A DNA stretch of 64,000 nt from an uncultured SAR116 cluster alpha proteobacterium. Its GTDB lineage: Bacteria > Pseudomonadota > Alphaproteobacteria > Puniceispirillales > Puniceispirillaceae. Below are positions 29,516-39,374 of this stretch, in pieces (positions within the stretch are counted from its first letter, which is position 1; every line of letters starts with the position of its first letter). A program made the translations under genes and the position numbers. The stretch spans positions 1 to 64,000 of the forward strand of contig CACEJY010000002.1 in assembly GCA_902559985.1 (NCBI GenBank), read 5' to 3'. The notes beneath the pieces are model-generated. The model was not told the origin of the DNA, ran no database searches, and saw only the letters and a program-made list of their open reading frames with translations.

Positions 29516-30279
29516 GATGCCCAGGGAGCTTTTTTATTAACCCAAAGTTCTTCGAGAAAATTTTTGTCTCGTAATGTATCCATTGGCTGCCAGAATCCGT
29601 CATGCTCAAAAATCATTAGCTCTCGTTTTTTAACCAATTGTGACAAAGTGTCACTCTCAAAATTAGTATTATCATTTTCGATCAGCTTTATACATTCTGG
29701 GGACAAAATAAAGAAACCGCCGTTGATGATCCCACCGTCGCCTCTCGGCTTTTCTATGAATCCAGTGGCTAGACTACCATCCCTCTCCAAAGCTCCATAA
29801 CGCCCCGGTGGGCTCACACCTGTAATTGTTGCGAGTTTCTTGTGACTCTTATGGAAAGCAATTGAAGCACCTATATCAACATCACTAAGGCCATCCCCAT
29901 AAGTGAAACAAAAAGCATCTTCGTCCTTTAAAAACTCAGAAACACGTTTCAATCTACCTCCGGTTAAAGTGTGCTCACCAGTGTCAATCACACTTATTTT
30001 CCAAGGCTCCACATTTTCTGCGTGAACCTCCATATTATTTTTCCGCATATCAAAAGTCACATCCGACATGTGAAGGAAATAATTCGCGAAGTATTCCTTT
30101 ATCACGTAACCCCTATAGCCGCAGCAAATCACAAATTCATTAACGCCATGAAAGGAATACATTTTCAGAATATGCCAAATCAACGGTTTACCACCAACCT
30201 CAATCATTGGTTTTGGCTTTAAATGTGTCTCTTCTGAGATACGGGTCCCTAGGCCACCTGCCAGTATCACTGCTTTCAT
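29506..30279 (-). CDS. rfbF: glucose-1-phosphate cytidylyltransferase
   Basis: MKAVILAGGLGTRISEETHLKPKPMIEVGGKPLIWHILKMYSFHGVNEFVICCGYRGYVIKEYF. Confidence 0.95.
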   Translation of the reverse strand: MKAVILAGGLGTRISEETHLKPKPMIEVGGKPLIWHILKMYSFHGVNEFVICCGYRGYVIKEYFANYFLHMSDVTFDMRKNNMEVHAENVEPWKISVIDTGEHTLTGGRLKRVSEFLKDEDAFCFTYGDGLSDVDIGASIAFHKSHKKLATITGVSPPGRYGALERDGSLATGFIEKPRGDGGIINGGFFILSPECIKLIENDNTNFESDTLSQLVKKRELMIFEHDGFWQPMDTLRDKNFLEELWVNKKAPWASWI

Positions 30280-31022
30280 TTTTTCATTACCACCAATATG
30301 CTGAGAAATAGATTATGTTTAAAAACTCTTGAATATCACGCCAAACAAACTCCATCATCAATGCAAGTTGCAATACAATAAAAGCACAGGATGGACTATT
30401 TGTATTATACAGGCTTCCACATTAGGCACAAAATGGCGAATGATTAACAATCAAAAATTAAACACGACGTCAAGAGATACAGCCTGAGAGAGTGAACGTC
30501 AGGTAGCGACCTTTCATTAATTGAGAAATGAGCTTGAACTCCTGCGCCGCGCATTTTTTGGTGGGGATGATTTTCGTTCTAGGCCTCCATCAGGTCAGCC
30601 AATTTTTAGTCCTGAGTTTGTATTTGAGTAAACTGGCCAGTATGCTCTGGTGCCTCTTACTCAATAGCCCAGCTTTCCGCTTCGGCTTTTTGGCAAATGA
30701 TTTGCCAATTGCCTTATTGGGGCAAGGGTTATATATGCGGGAAATAACAAGCAAACTGACATTTCTATTTATTGAAAAGATGGACCAGCCTTTTCCGGTT
30801 GGTTTCCCAAACAGGTAACTTGCCACATCCGAATAGCAAGTAAGCTCTCTATGCAAATACCATGAGGGTGGGTTGGCCCATACGTGTGATTGGGCTTTAA
30901 GAATTTTTGTCTCGTTGCCACATCTGTGCCACAGTAGCAGGCAATAAAGGGACGCAAATTAAGGTATGGCTTTTAGCGGAAATCCTGCGATATTAATTTG
31001 GCGGATTAGCTCAGATTTTTAG

Positions 31023-33245
31023 TTAAAACTTGATTGCTGTTCTCTTGCTCCAGGGAACAGCAAGGCAAAGACCAATGGCCAACCAAAAAATCCGTTGATA
31101 AAAAATTTCGTGTACCAACCCAAAAATTAAGAAAATTGTCATGATCATCAAAAGGCAAGCGTTCTTTGGTTTTTTCAAATCATGCACAAAAGCGGATTTA
31201 TAAAAATTGAAACAGATCGCCGCAAGCAAAGTAAGACCGACTAACCCAAGTTCTGCAAGCACCCAAATTGGGGTGCTATGAATGACTGTGGACTTACCGT
31301 AAAAGTTGGCGCTTGCCGCGAAGAACACACCAAGTCCAGAACCAAATATAGGGTTATCAGTCCACATTTTGATACCACGAACAACTGTATCCCACCTCAA
31401 TGTGTCACTGTGCGCTGCAGAAAAATAAGGTTGTAACGCGGTATTGGAAGTTATGGCTAACTCTTGATTAAACAAAAATTCACTATTAAGTAGCAAAAAT
31501 GAAACAAATGTTAGGATCAAAAAAATCGCTAGGGCATAACCGATACTTCTCAATATTGGTTTTGGTTTTAGTACCCCGGCAAACATAAAGATGGATGAGA
31601 CAAGAAGCCAAGTTATGATACCTGCTCGTGAGCCTGCCAAATAAATACCAAGTACAATAATCCCATGCAAAGCTTCATAAGGCAAGAAATGCTTGAGTAC
31701 CCTATGGCCATGCATTCTCAATTGGTTCGCATTTAAAAATGGCGAAAACACTAAGTAGAGTGCTGAACAAATTAAGAGTTGAAAAGCAAATGCATTTCTA
31801 TTCATAACTAGCCCGCTAAATTGGTTTTCATAGTTCAGGGGTGATGAAATTATTCCCATCAAAAAAAGCGTGTTCGTAAAAAAAGACATAATTATTATTG
31901 TAGAAAGAGACAGGATCATGACTTCAGTGACCCTCACAATTCCAACTTGTCGTAACTGATTGACTATAAAAAAACCGAAGAGTAGGTAAGCTAACAGCAC
32001 TAGCCACCCAAGAGCCCTTCCATAAAATGCCCACTCTGTAAAACCAATAGCCGTGTACCCTTTCAAAAGCCCATAAATCAACACTATCGTGAATAAGGCA
32101 ATATATAGGTTGAGTTTTGGTACGCTCCATTTTGGTAATTTTTTGGCTTTTATCGCAATAGCCACAACTGCCGAAACGTACATCAATACAAATGGGTCAG
32201 CCAAGTTAAAGGAAAAAGCAACCGAGAAGGGCTTAATTTTAACTTGAGCTAGAATCACAACAGACGTCAGCGTAATAAGAAAATAATTTAGGGACTGAAG
32301 CATTCGCTTGTTGTTTTGCGTTAATGCCACTACTGGGCTAGCCAAAGTCTGTGTTGGGTTTTTCAATAAGTAGGGAAGCAGAACGGCAAAAGAAATGTTA
32401 GCGCAAATTCCCACGCTGAGAGAAACAACAAGTGCGCTAGACGCTGGAATGCCGATTTCACCAAGAACTGCAATTGATGTTAATTCCCGGATGCCCCAGC
32501 CGTTTACTGAAAGAGGGAGACTTGACGCAAATACTATAACCGTTGTTGCCGCTAAGAGGTTGAAAAAATCAGTGTTGGGAGCTACTTCAAAAGCTATAAT
32601 AATGAAAGCAACGAACGTCAAAATTTGGGCTGCGCATGAGACTCCTATTATTTTCACAGCCGGTAGAGCTTTTTTGTGGGAAAGCGAAGGCCTGATAGGT
32701 TTCTGTTTCTTTTTTTGAGCGTCAACGAACAATACCGCCGCTACACACAACAAAATAGTATATGTTAACAGAACTAAGTTTGAGCTGTTGGTCCATTCCA
32801 AAACGCTATTCGCACTGAAAATCCAAAATGAACCAGCCAAGCAAAGTGACCCGCCTATCAAAACTGTTAACACCCTCTCGACTATAGTGATTGCTGAAAT
32901 TGTTTCTGGTGAAACATCGCAGTTTCTTAACGAGACCTGCCGACCCATGGATTGACCAAAAAAAGATCCGAGAAATAGAGAGCCTAAAAAGCTTGATAAC
33001 GTAGCTCTCAGTACAATTCCAAATGCTAGTTTTTGTCCAAAAAAGCTGAAAATTTCCTGTAATCTTATGTTCACTAGAAAGATATTTATTAAAAATATCG
33101 CAACCAAAATAAGAAATGTTCTTGGTTCAATCCTCGATAGGGTTCCAATCACCCCTCCCATGTCAACAGAATTGAAGATAAAAACGAGAAGTCCACTCGT
33201 TAAAACTAGGGGAAATAATAATCTTATTTTGTTTGTTAGTAGCAA
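31023..33245 (-). CDS. fusion: N-terminal flippase-like LPG_synthase_TM domain plus C-terminal O-antigen ligase/polymerase (Wzy_C-type)
   Basis: Residues about 1-300 resemble UPF0104/LPG_synthase_TM (SLPLSVNGWGIRE); residues about 320-740 contain MNRNAFAFQL, LAGSRAGIITW, DNPIFGSGLGVF...HSTPIWVLAELGLVGL typical of Wzy/WaaL. Confidence 0.82.
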   Translation of the reverse strand: MLLTNKIRLLFPLVLTSGLLVFIFNSVDMGGVIGTLSRIEPRTFLILVAIFLINIFLVNIRLQEIFSFFGQKLAFGIVLRATLSSFLGSLFLGSFFGQSMGRQVSLRNCDVSPETISAITIVERVLTVLIGGSLCLAGSFWIFSANSVLEWTNSSNLVLLTYTILLCVAAVLFVDAQKKKQKPIRPSLSHKKALPAVKIIGVSCAAQILTFVAFIIIAFEVAPNTDFFNLLAATTVIVFASSLPLSVNGWGIRELTSIAVLGEIGIPASSALVVSLSVGICANISFAVLLPYLLKNPTQTLASPVVALTQNNKRMLQSLNYFLITLTSVVILAQVKIKPFSVAFSFNLADPFVLMYVSAVVAIAIKAKKLPKWSVPKLNLYIALFTIVLIYGLLKGYTAIGFTEWAFYGRALGWLVLLAYLLFGFFIVNQLRQVGIVRVTEVMILSLSTIIIMSFFTNTLFLMGIISSPLNYENQFSGLVMNRNAFAFQLLICSALYLVFSPFLNANQLRMHGHRVLKHFLPYEALHGIIVLGIYLAGSRAGIITWLLVSSIFMFAGVLKPKPILRSIGYALAIFLILTFVSFLLLNSEFLFNQELAITSNTALQPYFSAAHSDTLRWDTVVRGIKMWTDNPIFGSGLGVFFAASANFYGKSTVIHSTPIWVLAELGLVGLTLLAAICFNFYKSAFVHDLKKPKNACLLMIMTIFLIFGLVHEIFYQRIFWLAIGLCLAVPWSKRTAIKF

Positions 33246-33890
33246 AGCGCAAGTCCCGGATAAAAGTAAATCAATTGTTGTTTGAAGTGTTTTGATAGGA
33301 TGCCTTAAAAATCATATTAAGTGACATCAAAGTGTGAAAGAGATCAGAGGTCTTTATGTTCGCAAGAAATCTATGTAAATTGGATAATTACGCAGCGTAT
33401 CATTGTCTAGAAATACCACCATTAAATCATTTAAGGACGGGGTTCGTGTCCTTCTCCAATTAATGCTATATTCTCGCATAACACCCTGTATCACCATCAG
33501 TTATAACCTTTTTTGATTGGTGTTTCCAATATCAATTCTATGGCCTAAACCAGCCCATTACCACTCCACAGGAGCCAGAAATTAACGTCATTAGAGTGTG
33601 GTTTGAGCCTTGCTGTGTGGGTCATTTAAGACGCTGCTCCTACATCAAAATACCATATATCGCTTTTAATACCTGCATACCAAGTCAAAATCGATTAGTT
33701 TATTATGGATTTTACTCTGTTGGTGCACTTTACACTATGACTGAATATGGCTTTTTATAATCGCGTGATAGCACCGTATAATGTAAACAATATTCAACCG
33801 AGCATAACGGTTAATTATTGTTATTATTTTGGTTATTAAAAACAGGAGTTTTTGAACAATGTTGAGTCAAGCAATATTGGTGGTAACTAA

Positions 33891-35369
33891 ATGAATTCTG
33901 ACAACCGATCAACAATGTCAAGATCTGGTTCAAACTGGACTAGTCGTAAATGGGCAATGTTTGATGATGTCGAACAAAATGCGGTTAATCGTGATAGTTG
34001 GATTAAAAAGAATAGCTATTACCATCACCACGATATCAATTTTTTGAATTTTTTGATTGCAAAAAACGCCACTGTTCTTGATGTAGGCTGTGGCAATGGG
34101 TGGTTGATTTCAAAACTGGAAGCAGCCAAAAAAACCGGTGTAGATTTTTCTCCAACGATGATTGACTGCGCTAAGAAAATCTGTCCTGAAGCAAATTTCA
34201 TCCTAGCGGATATTGAATCGCGCTCAATGCTCGGGACCATAGAGGCGCAAGGCCCGTTCGATTACATAATATTGTCTGACACGCTGAACTATCTTGATGA
34301 TATCGAAGTGACGTTGGCGAACATTAACAGCCTGTGTAGCCCGAGTACAAGAATTATCATATCAACTTATAACCAATTATGGGAACCCTTATTGAAGTTA
34401 GGTGAGATTATAGGCCTTAAACAGGTTACGCGGTTTGATTTGAACTGGATTAGCCATGAGGATTTGCAAAGTTTTTGTACGTTAACAGAATTGGAAATAT
34501 TGACTAAAGAGCAGCATCAGTTGATTCCTTTCCACCTATTGGGATTGGGTCATTTGCTCAATAAGTGGCTGGCACCATTGCCTTTAATTCGTAGCCTGTG
34601 CCTTCGAAAATATGTTGTCGCACGACCGGTTCCCCCGCGTAGGCTTGCCAAGCCAACCGTGTCTGTGATCGTGCCTGTACGCAATGAAGCCGGGAATATT
34701 GAGGCTGCTTTAACGCGGTTGAGTAAGTTTCCCGCCGATATGGAATTAATCTATGTCGAAGGCAATAGTTCGGACAATTCATGGGAAGAAATTCAGCGCA
34801 TGCAGAAGGATTACCCGGATGTTGATATCACCGCGTTAAAACAGCCAGGCAAAGGAAAGGGGGATGCGGTACATTATGCTTTCCAGCAGGCAAAAGGCGA
34901 TATTCTAATGATCCTCGACGGTGATTTAACTGTACCCCCCGAGGATATGATCAAGTTTTATAATGTGCTGGCGTCGGGTGTTGGAGAGTTTGTAAATGGA
35001 ACGCGCCTTGTCTATGGCATGGAAAAGAATGCAATGCGCTTTTTAAACTATCATGCAAACCGGACATTTGCGTTGATTTTCTCTTACTTATTGAATCAAC
35101 AGTTCACCGATACTCTTTGCGGTACGAAGGTAATGTTTAGAAGCGATTATGAAAAGATTCTCGCAAACAAATCCTTCTTTGGTGATTTTGATCCTTTTGG
35201 TGATTTCGATTTTATTTTTGGGGCTGTCAAGCTGCATCTAAAGGTTGTTGAAGTGCCGGTTCGTTATCGCGCCCGAACATATGGTTCAACGCAGATTTCA
35301 CGGTTCAGGCATGGTTTCATGCTCTTGAAGATGGTTATTTTTGCATTTAAGAAATTAAAAGCGATCTAG
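33891..35369 (+). CDS. fusion: SAM methyltransferase (N) plus family 2 glycosyltransferase (C)
   Basis: ATVLDVGCGNGWLISKLEAAKKTGVDFSP and TVSVIVPVRNEAGNIEAAL...ILDGDLTVPPEDM. Confidence 0.9.
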   Translation: MNSDNRSTMSRSGSNWTSRKWAMFDDVEQNAVNRDSWIKKNSYYHHHDINFLNFLIAKNATVLDVGCGNGWLISKLEAAKKTGVDFSPTMIDCAKKICPEANFILADIESRSMLGTIEAQGPFDYIILSDTLNYLDDIEVTLANINSLCSPSTRIIISTYNQLWEPLLKLGEIIGLKQVTRFDLNWISHEDLQSFCTLTELEILTKEQHQLIPFHLLGLGHLLNKWLAPLPLIRSLCLRKYVVARPVPPRRLAKPTVSVIVPVRNEAGNIEAALTRLSKFPADMELIYVEGNSSDNSWEEIQRMQKDYPDVDITALKQPGKGKGDAVHYAFQQAKGDILMILDGDLTVPPEDMIKFYNVLASGVGEFVNGTRLVYGMEKNAMRFLNYHANRTFALIFSYLLNQQFTDTLCGTKVMFRSDYEKILANKSFFGDFDPFGDFDFIFGAVKLHLKVVEVPVRYRARTYGSTQISRFRHGFMLLKMVIFAFKKLKAI

Positions 35370-35370
35370 A

Positions 35371-36351
35371 TTGATAGTCACGGACGGTCATTTCAAACGT
35401 TGGTCGATAGCCGCTCTACAGCTGCTCGTCTCTGCGGGCCTTCTTGGTGGGCTATTGTATTACGCCGATCTTGCTGACATGCTGGCAATCGCTGCTGCAA
35501 TTGATCCGTTTATTATCTTTTTATGCGCCTCATTATTGGCCTTGCTTGTGTTGCCGGCATCGATTAGGTGGCGTTGGTTCATCGCTAGGTTTTTAGACAA
35601 TGACAAATCACCACCCACCCTTGGATTAGTTGTTCGTGTAATTACTATAAATGTGGCCTTGAACCAGCTATTGCCATCAACGATTGGCGGCGATTTATAT
35701 CGCGTCTTTGTCGCAAGAACATTAGGCCTTTCACTTTTGAGCAGTATGTTGGCGACCCTTGGTGACCGTTTGTCCGCTTTGATTATTCTGGTACTAGTTT
35801 CGGGGCCAGCTATGCTGATTATTCTTCTATCAGCGGGGGATCTGTTTTGGCCGTCCCAAATGGACGTATTGCTTGGTTTATCGACGCTATTAGGTGTTGG
35901 ATTAGCCGGCTTGTTTTTGTTGCGCAAACATCTTTATGTTATGAAAGCCATAGCGTTCTTTGATATTTCCGCGCTTGGGTGGAAAACATCTGGCGTGATT
36001 AATCAGGTGCTGGTGACTAGCTTACTAATCCAACTCACAACTCTGTCTGTTATGACGGCGATTACGCGAACCATTGGGATTGAAATCAGTTTAAGTGCCA
36101 TTTTTGGTGTTATGGCAGTGTCGCTACTGGTTTCCCGATTGCCAATTTCGGTTGCTGGCTGGGGCGTCCGTGAAGGCGTGTCCGTCAGCCTTTTTGCAAT
36201 TTTCGGAGTGTCTGCTGATTTGGCTTTGGCAACGTCAATTGTTTACGGGTTGACCGAATTATTTGCCGCTGTTCTAGCACTATTATGCACTGCGATTTCT
36301 GCGATGCTATCACATTTTTTGCAAAACAACCATCATCCTGATGCCGATTAA
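35371..36351 (+). CDS. flippase-like LPG_synthase_TM (UPF0104) membrane protein, TTG start
   Basis: NVALNQLLPSTIGGDLYRVFVARTLGLS...SRLPISVAGWGVREGVSVSLF. Confidence 0.9.
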   Translation: MIVTDGHFKRWSIAALQLLVSAGLLGGLLYYADLADMLAIAAAIDPFIIFLCASLLALLVLPASIRWRWFIARFLDNDKSPPTLGLVVRVITINVALNQLLPSTIGGDLYRVFVARTLGLSLLSSMLATLGDRLSALIILVLVSGPAMLIILLSAGDLFWPSQMDVLLGLSTLLGVGLAGLFLLRKHLYVMKAIAFFDISALGWKTSGVINQVLVTSLLIQLTTLSVMTAITRTIGIEISLSAIFGVMAVSLLVSRLPISVAGWGVREGVSVSLFAIFGVSADLALATSIVYGLTELFAAVLALLCTAISAMLSHFLQNNHHPDAD

Positions 36352-37038
36352 CTGCATGAGTGATTTTGGTAAAACGCGTTCTACGGCCAGTAATGACTGT
36401 ATTAACCACAATGGCGCAGACCATTTTTGAAAGCCGCCTGTCAACAGATAGGAGAGGGATCCAAAAAAGGCCTTTGTGGTTATCTTTAAGCCATAATTTG
36501 ATAATTTGACTTCTTCATCGATCAGGCATTGCCGGGAAATCATTGCATTGCCATCCATAGCAGATTTTCCGTCAATAAATGTTGGACCAAATGGTTGCTG
36601 TAGCCTCTGGCAATCTTCATGATGCCAGAATCGGTAGAATAAGTATCCGCAAGGTCCTGCCCATGGCTCGATCAACACGATTTTTCCGCCCGGTTTCAGG
36701 CTTTTGACTGCCGAATTGAAAAACAGCCCCGGATGATTGAAATGGTGTAAAACATCGACGCCAATATAGCGGTCGATGCTGGCATCTTTAAAGGGGAGCT
36801 CGCTCGCATCGGCGCAACAATTCACTGTGGGCCCAATATCAATATCGGTAAAAATTATATTGGGGATATGTTTTTGAAGAAACCCGGGGCCACTGCCAAC
36901 TTCTACAACTGTTTGTCCAGCGCAAATAACGCTTTTGATACGGCTGAAAATTTCCTGCTCATAATAATATCGCAGTTGTGTTTTACTTTGCCAACGTTGT
37001 ATGTGTAGTTCAATCCAGTCAATTTGACTCATGCACAT
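36310..37038 (-). CDS. class I SAM-dependent methyltransferase (start probably MCMSQID/MSQID)
   Basis: TVVEVGSGPGFLQKHIPNIIFTDIDIGPTVNCCADASELPF; longer ORF overlaps divergent gmd start so trimmed. Confidence 0.85.
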   Translation of the reverse strand: MCMSQIDWIELHIQRWQSKTQLRYYYEQEIFSRIKSVICAGQTVVEVGSGPGFLQKHIPNIIFTDIDIGPTVNCCADASELPFKDASIDRYIGVDVLHHFNHPGLFFNSAVKSLKPGGKIVLIEPWAGPCGYLFYRFWHHEDCQRLQQPFGPTFIDGKSAMDGNAMISRQCLIDEEVKLSNYGLKITTKAFFGSLSYLLTGGFQKWSAPLWLIQSLLAVERVLPKSLMQLIGIRMMVVLQKM

Positions 37039-37123
37039 TTCTTTTCTGTGGTTTTGTAGCGCCAGATATAACAGGCTTGATGGATCGTGATTTAACGAAT
37101 TTTTTTTATCGAAGGCAAATGAA

Positions 37124-38182
37124 ATGAAGCAAAAAGTTGCATTAATAACAGGCATCACAGGACAGGATGGTGCCTATCTGGCTGAGCTTTTGCTTGAAAA
37201 GGGGTATATTGTTCACGGCATCAAGCGCCGTTCATCATCCTTTAATACACAGCGAATTGATCACCTCTATCGCGATCCGCATGAGGATAACGTAAATCTT
37301 CAGTTGCATTATGGCGACATGACTGATGCAACAAACCTAATTCATTTGATTCAGAAAACCCAGCCAGATGAGATTTATAACCTAGCTGCGCAAAGCCATG
37401 TGCAGGTTAGTTTTGAAACTCCGGAATATACGGCAAATTCTGATGCGCTTGGAACTTTGCGTATGCTCGAAGGGATTAAGCTGCTTGGTCTGGATCAGAA
37501 AACCAGATTTTACCAAGCATCGACATCTGAATTATATGGCAAGGTTGTTGAAAAACCGCAGTCGGAGACGACGCCCTTTTTGCCTTGTTCACCCTATGCG
37601 GCGGCAAAGCTTTATGCATATTGGATCACTGTCAATTACCGCGAAGCCTATAATATGTATGCCTGTAACGGCATTTTGTTTAACCATGAGAGTCCGGTTC
37701 GCGGCGAGACCTTTGTTACGCGCAAAATTACGCGGGCTGTTGCTTCAATTCATCTGGGCCTCCAGAATGAATTGCACATCGGCAATCTGGATGCGGAAAG
37801 AGATTGGGGCCATGCGCGCGATTATGTGAGAGGCATGTGGCAGATATTACAGCAAGACGCGCCTGAAGATTATGTTCTCGCAACGGGCACCTCTAAAACA
37901 GTACGCCAATTCGTTGAGCTGGCTTTTGCTGAGGTTGGAATCACCCTGGAATGGTCAGGCGCTGGAGTGGAGGAAATCGGGATTTGCAAGGCGTCTGGAA
38001 AGGTGTTGGTCATGGTTGATCCACGTTATTTCAGACCAACCGAGGTGGATAGTTTGCTTGGCGACGCTTCAAAGGCCTTCAGGGATTTTGGCTGGAAAGC
38101 CGAAGTAACTCTTGATGAGCTTGTTACTGAGATGGTTAAGTATGATATTTCAAGTTTAAAGACCAAAATATCAGATATTTGA
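37124..38182 (+). CDS. gmd: GDP-mannose 4,6-dehydratase
   Basis: [46 protein letters not shown]...[23 protein letters not shown]. Confidence 0.97.
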   Translation: MKQKVALITGITGQDGAYLAELLLEKGYIVHGIKRRSSSFNTQRIDHLYRDPHEDNVNLQLHYGDMTDATNLIHLIQKTQPDEIYNLAAQSHVQVSFETPEYTANSDALGTLRMLEGIKLLGLDQKTRFYQASTSELYGKVVEKPQSETTPFLPCSPYAAAKLYAYWITVNYREAYNMYACNGILFNHESPVRGETFVTRKITRAVASIHLGLQNELHIGNLDAERDWGHARDYVRGMWQILQQDAPEDYVLATGTSKTVRQFVELAFAEVGITLEWSGAGVEEIGICKASGKVLVMVDPRYFRPTEVDSLLGDASKAFRDFGWKAEVTLDELVTEMVKYDISSLKTKISDI

Positions 38183-38195
38183 TGCAAGGGCTGCG

Positions 38196-39158
38196 GTGAT
38201 GACACAAAGCATTGATTTTGAACTAACCGGAAAAAAAATATTTGTTTGTGGTCATAAGGGTATGGTCGGCAGTGCTATTATGCGGCGGCTGGCAAACGAG
38301 AATTGTACAATCGTGACTGCTGAACGCAGTGAGCTGGATTTACAGGATGACCGCGCTGTAAAGGAGTGGCTTGGTGCAGCAAGGCCCGACGCTGTTATTC
38401 TGGCAGCAGCAAAAGTTGGGGGCATTAATGCAAATGATACAATGCCTGTAAGGTTTTTGCTCGACAATCTCCGCATCCAGAACGCGGTTATAGATGGTGC
38501 GTTCGAACAGGGGGTCAGCAAGCTTTTGTTTCTGGGCTCTAGTTGTATTTATCCGGTACATGCTGAGCAACCAATGGCTGAGGAAAGCTTGCTCACGGGG
38601 GCTTTAGAGGCAACAAACCAATGGTATGCCATTGCCAAAATCACTGGGATAAAATTATGTCAGGCTTTGCGCAAACAATTTGGCGTGAATTTCATCTCGG
38701 CAATGCCAACAAATCTCTATGGTCCGCATGATAATTATCACCCGACCGAAAGCCATGTTGTTGCGGCATTGATTAGACGGTTTCATCAGGCAAAGCTTGA
38801 AAATCATGATGATCTCCTGATCTGGGGCTCGGGCAAGCCACTTCGTGAGTTCCTTTATGTTGATGATTTAGCGGATGGGTTGGTACATCTGCTGAGACAT
38901 TATAATGATGAACAGCCAATTAATATTGGCACGGGCCAAGAAGTATCCATTAAACAGCTTGCCGAAATGCTAAAGGATGTGTCTGGTTGGCAGGGTAATT
39001 TGGTGTTTGATGTTACGAGGCCCGATGGTGCGCCGCGTAAAGTGATGCGGAATGACCGCATTCACGCCCTTGGGTGGCAGCATAAAACTGAATTGCGAAA
39101 TGGGCTTGAAAAAGCCTTTGCCTGGTTTGTTGAAAATCAGCGTGTTGCTAGACTCTAG
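38196..39158 (+). CDS. fcl: GDP-L-fucose synthase
   Basis: KIFVCGHKGMVGSAIMRRL...LLFLGSSCIYPVHAEQPMAEESLLTGALEATNQWYAIAKITGIK. Confidence 0.96.
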   Translation: MMTQSIDFELTGKKIFVCGHKGMVGSAIMRRLANENCTIVTAERSELDLQDDRAVKEWLGAARPDAVILAAAKVGGINANDTMPVRFLLDNLRIQNAVIDGAFEQGVSKLLFLGSSCIYPVHAEQPMAEESLLTGALEATNQWYAIAKITGIKLCQALRKQFGVNFISAMPTNLYGPHDNYHPTESHVVAALIRRFHQAKLENHDDLLIWGSGKPLREFLYVDDLADGLVHLLRHYNDEQPINIGTGQEVSIKQLAEMLKDVSGWQGNLVFDVTRPDGAPRKVMRNDRIHALGWQHKTELRNGLEKAFAWFVENQRVARL

Positions 39159-39374
39159 AAACATTTTTTACCAGTTCAAAGCTGGCATAACGACCGCATC
39201 CTAGTCAAATTATTAAAATAGGCTTCATTAGTCGGCGGCATTTGAGCGAAGCTGCTGGTCCGCTTGTGAGCATAAAATAGGCCGTCGTTAAAAAGCCTAG
39301 AATGGCCAGCATTGGGGTTATGTGTAAATGTACGAAAAGCTCTCGTAATGCCATTCCACGAAATGTTCGGCTGG

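Noticed and set aside
30528-30957. ORFs on both strands between rfbF and the fusion membrane protein
   Set aside because: No recognisable domain, conflicting overlapping frames; treated as intergenic or fully decayed sequence
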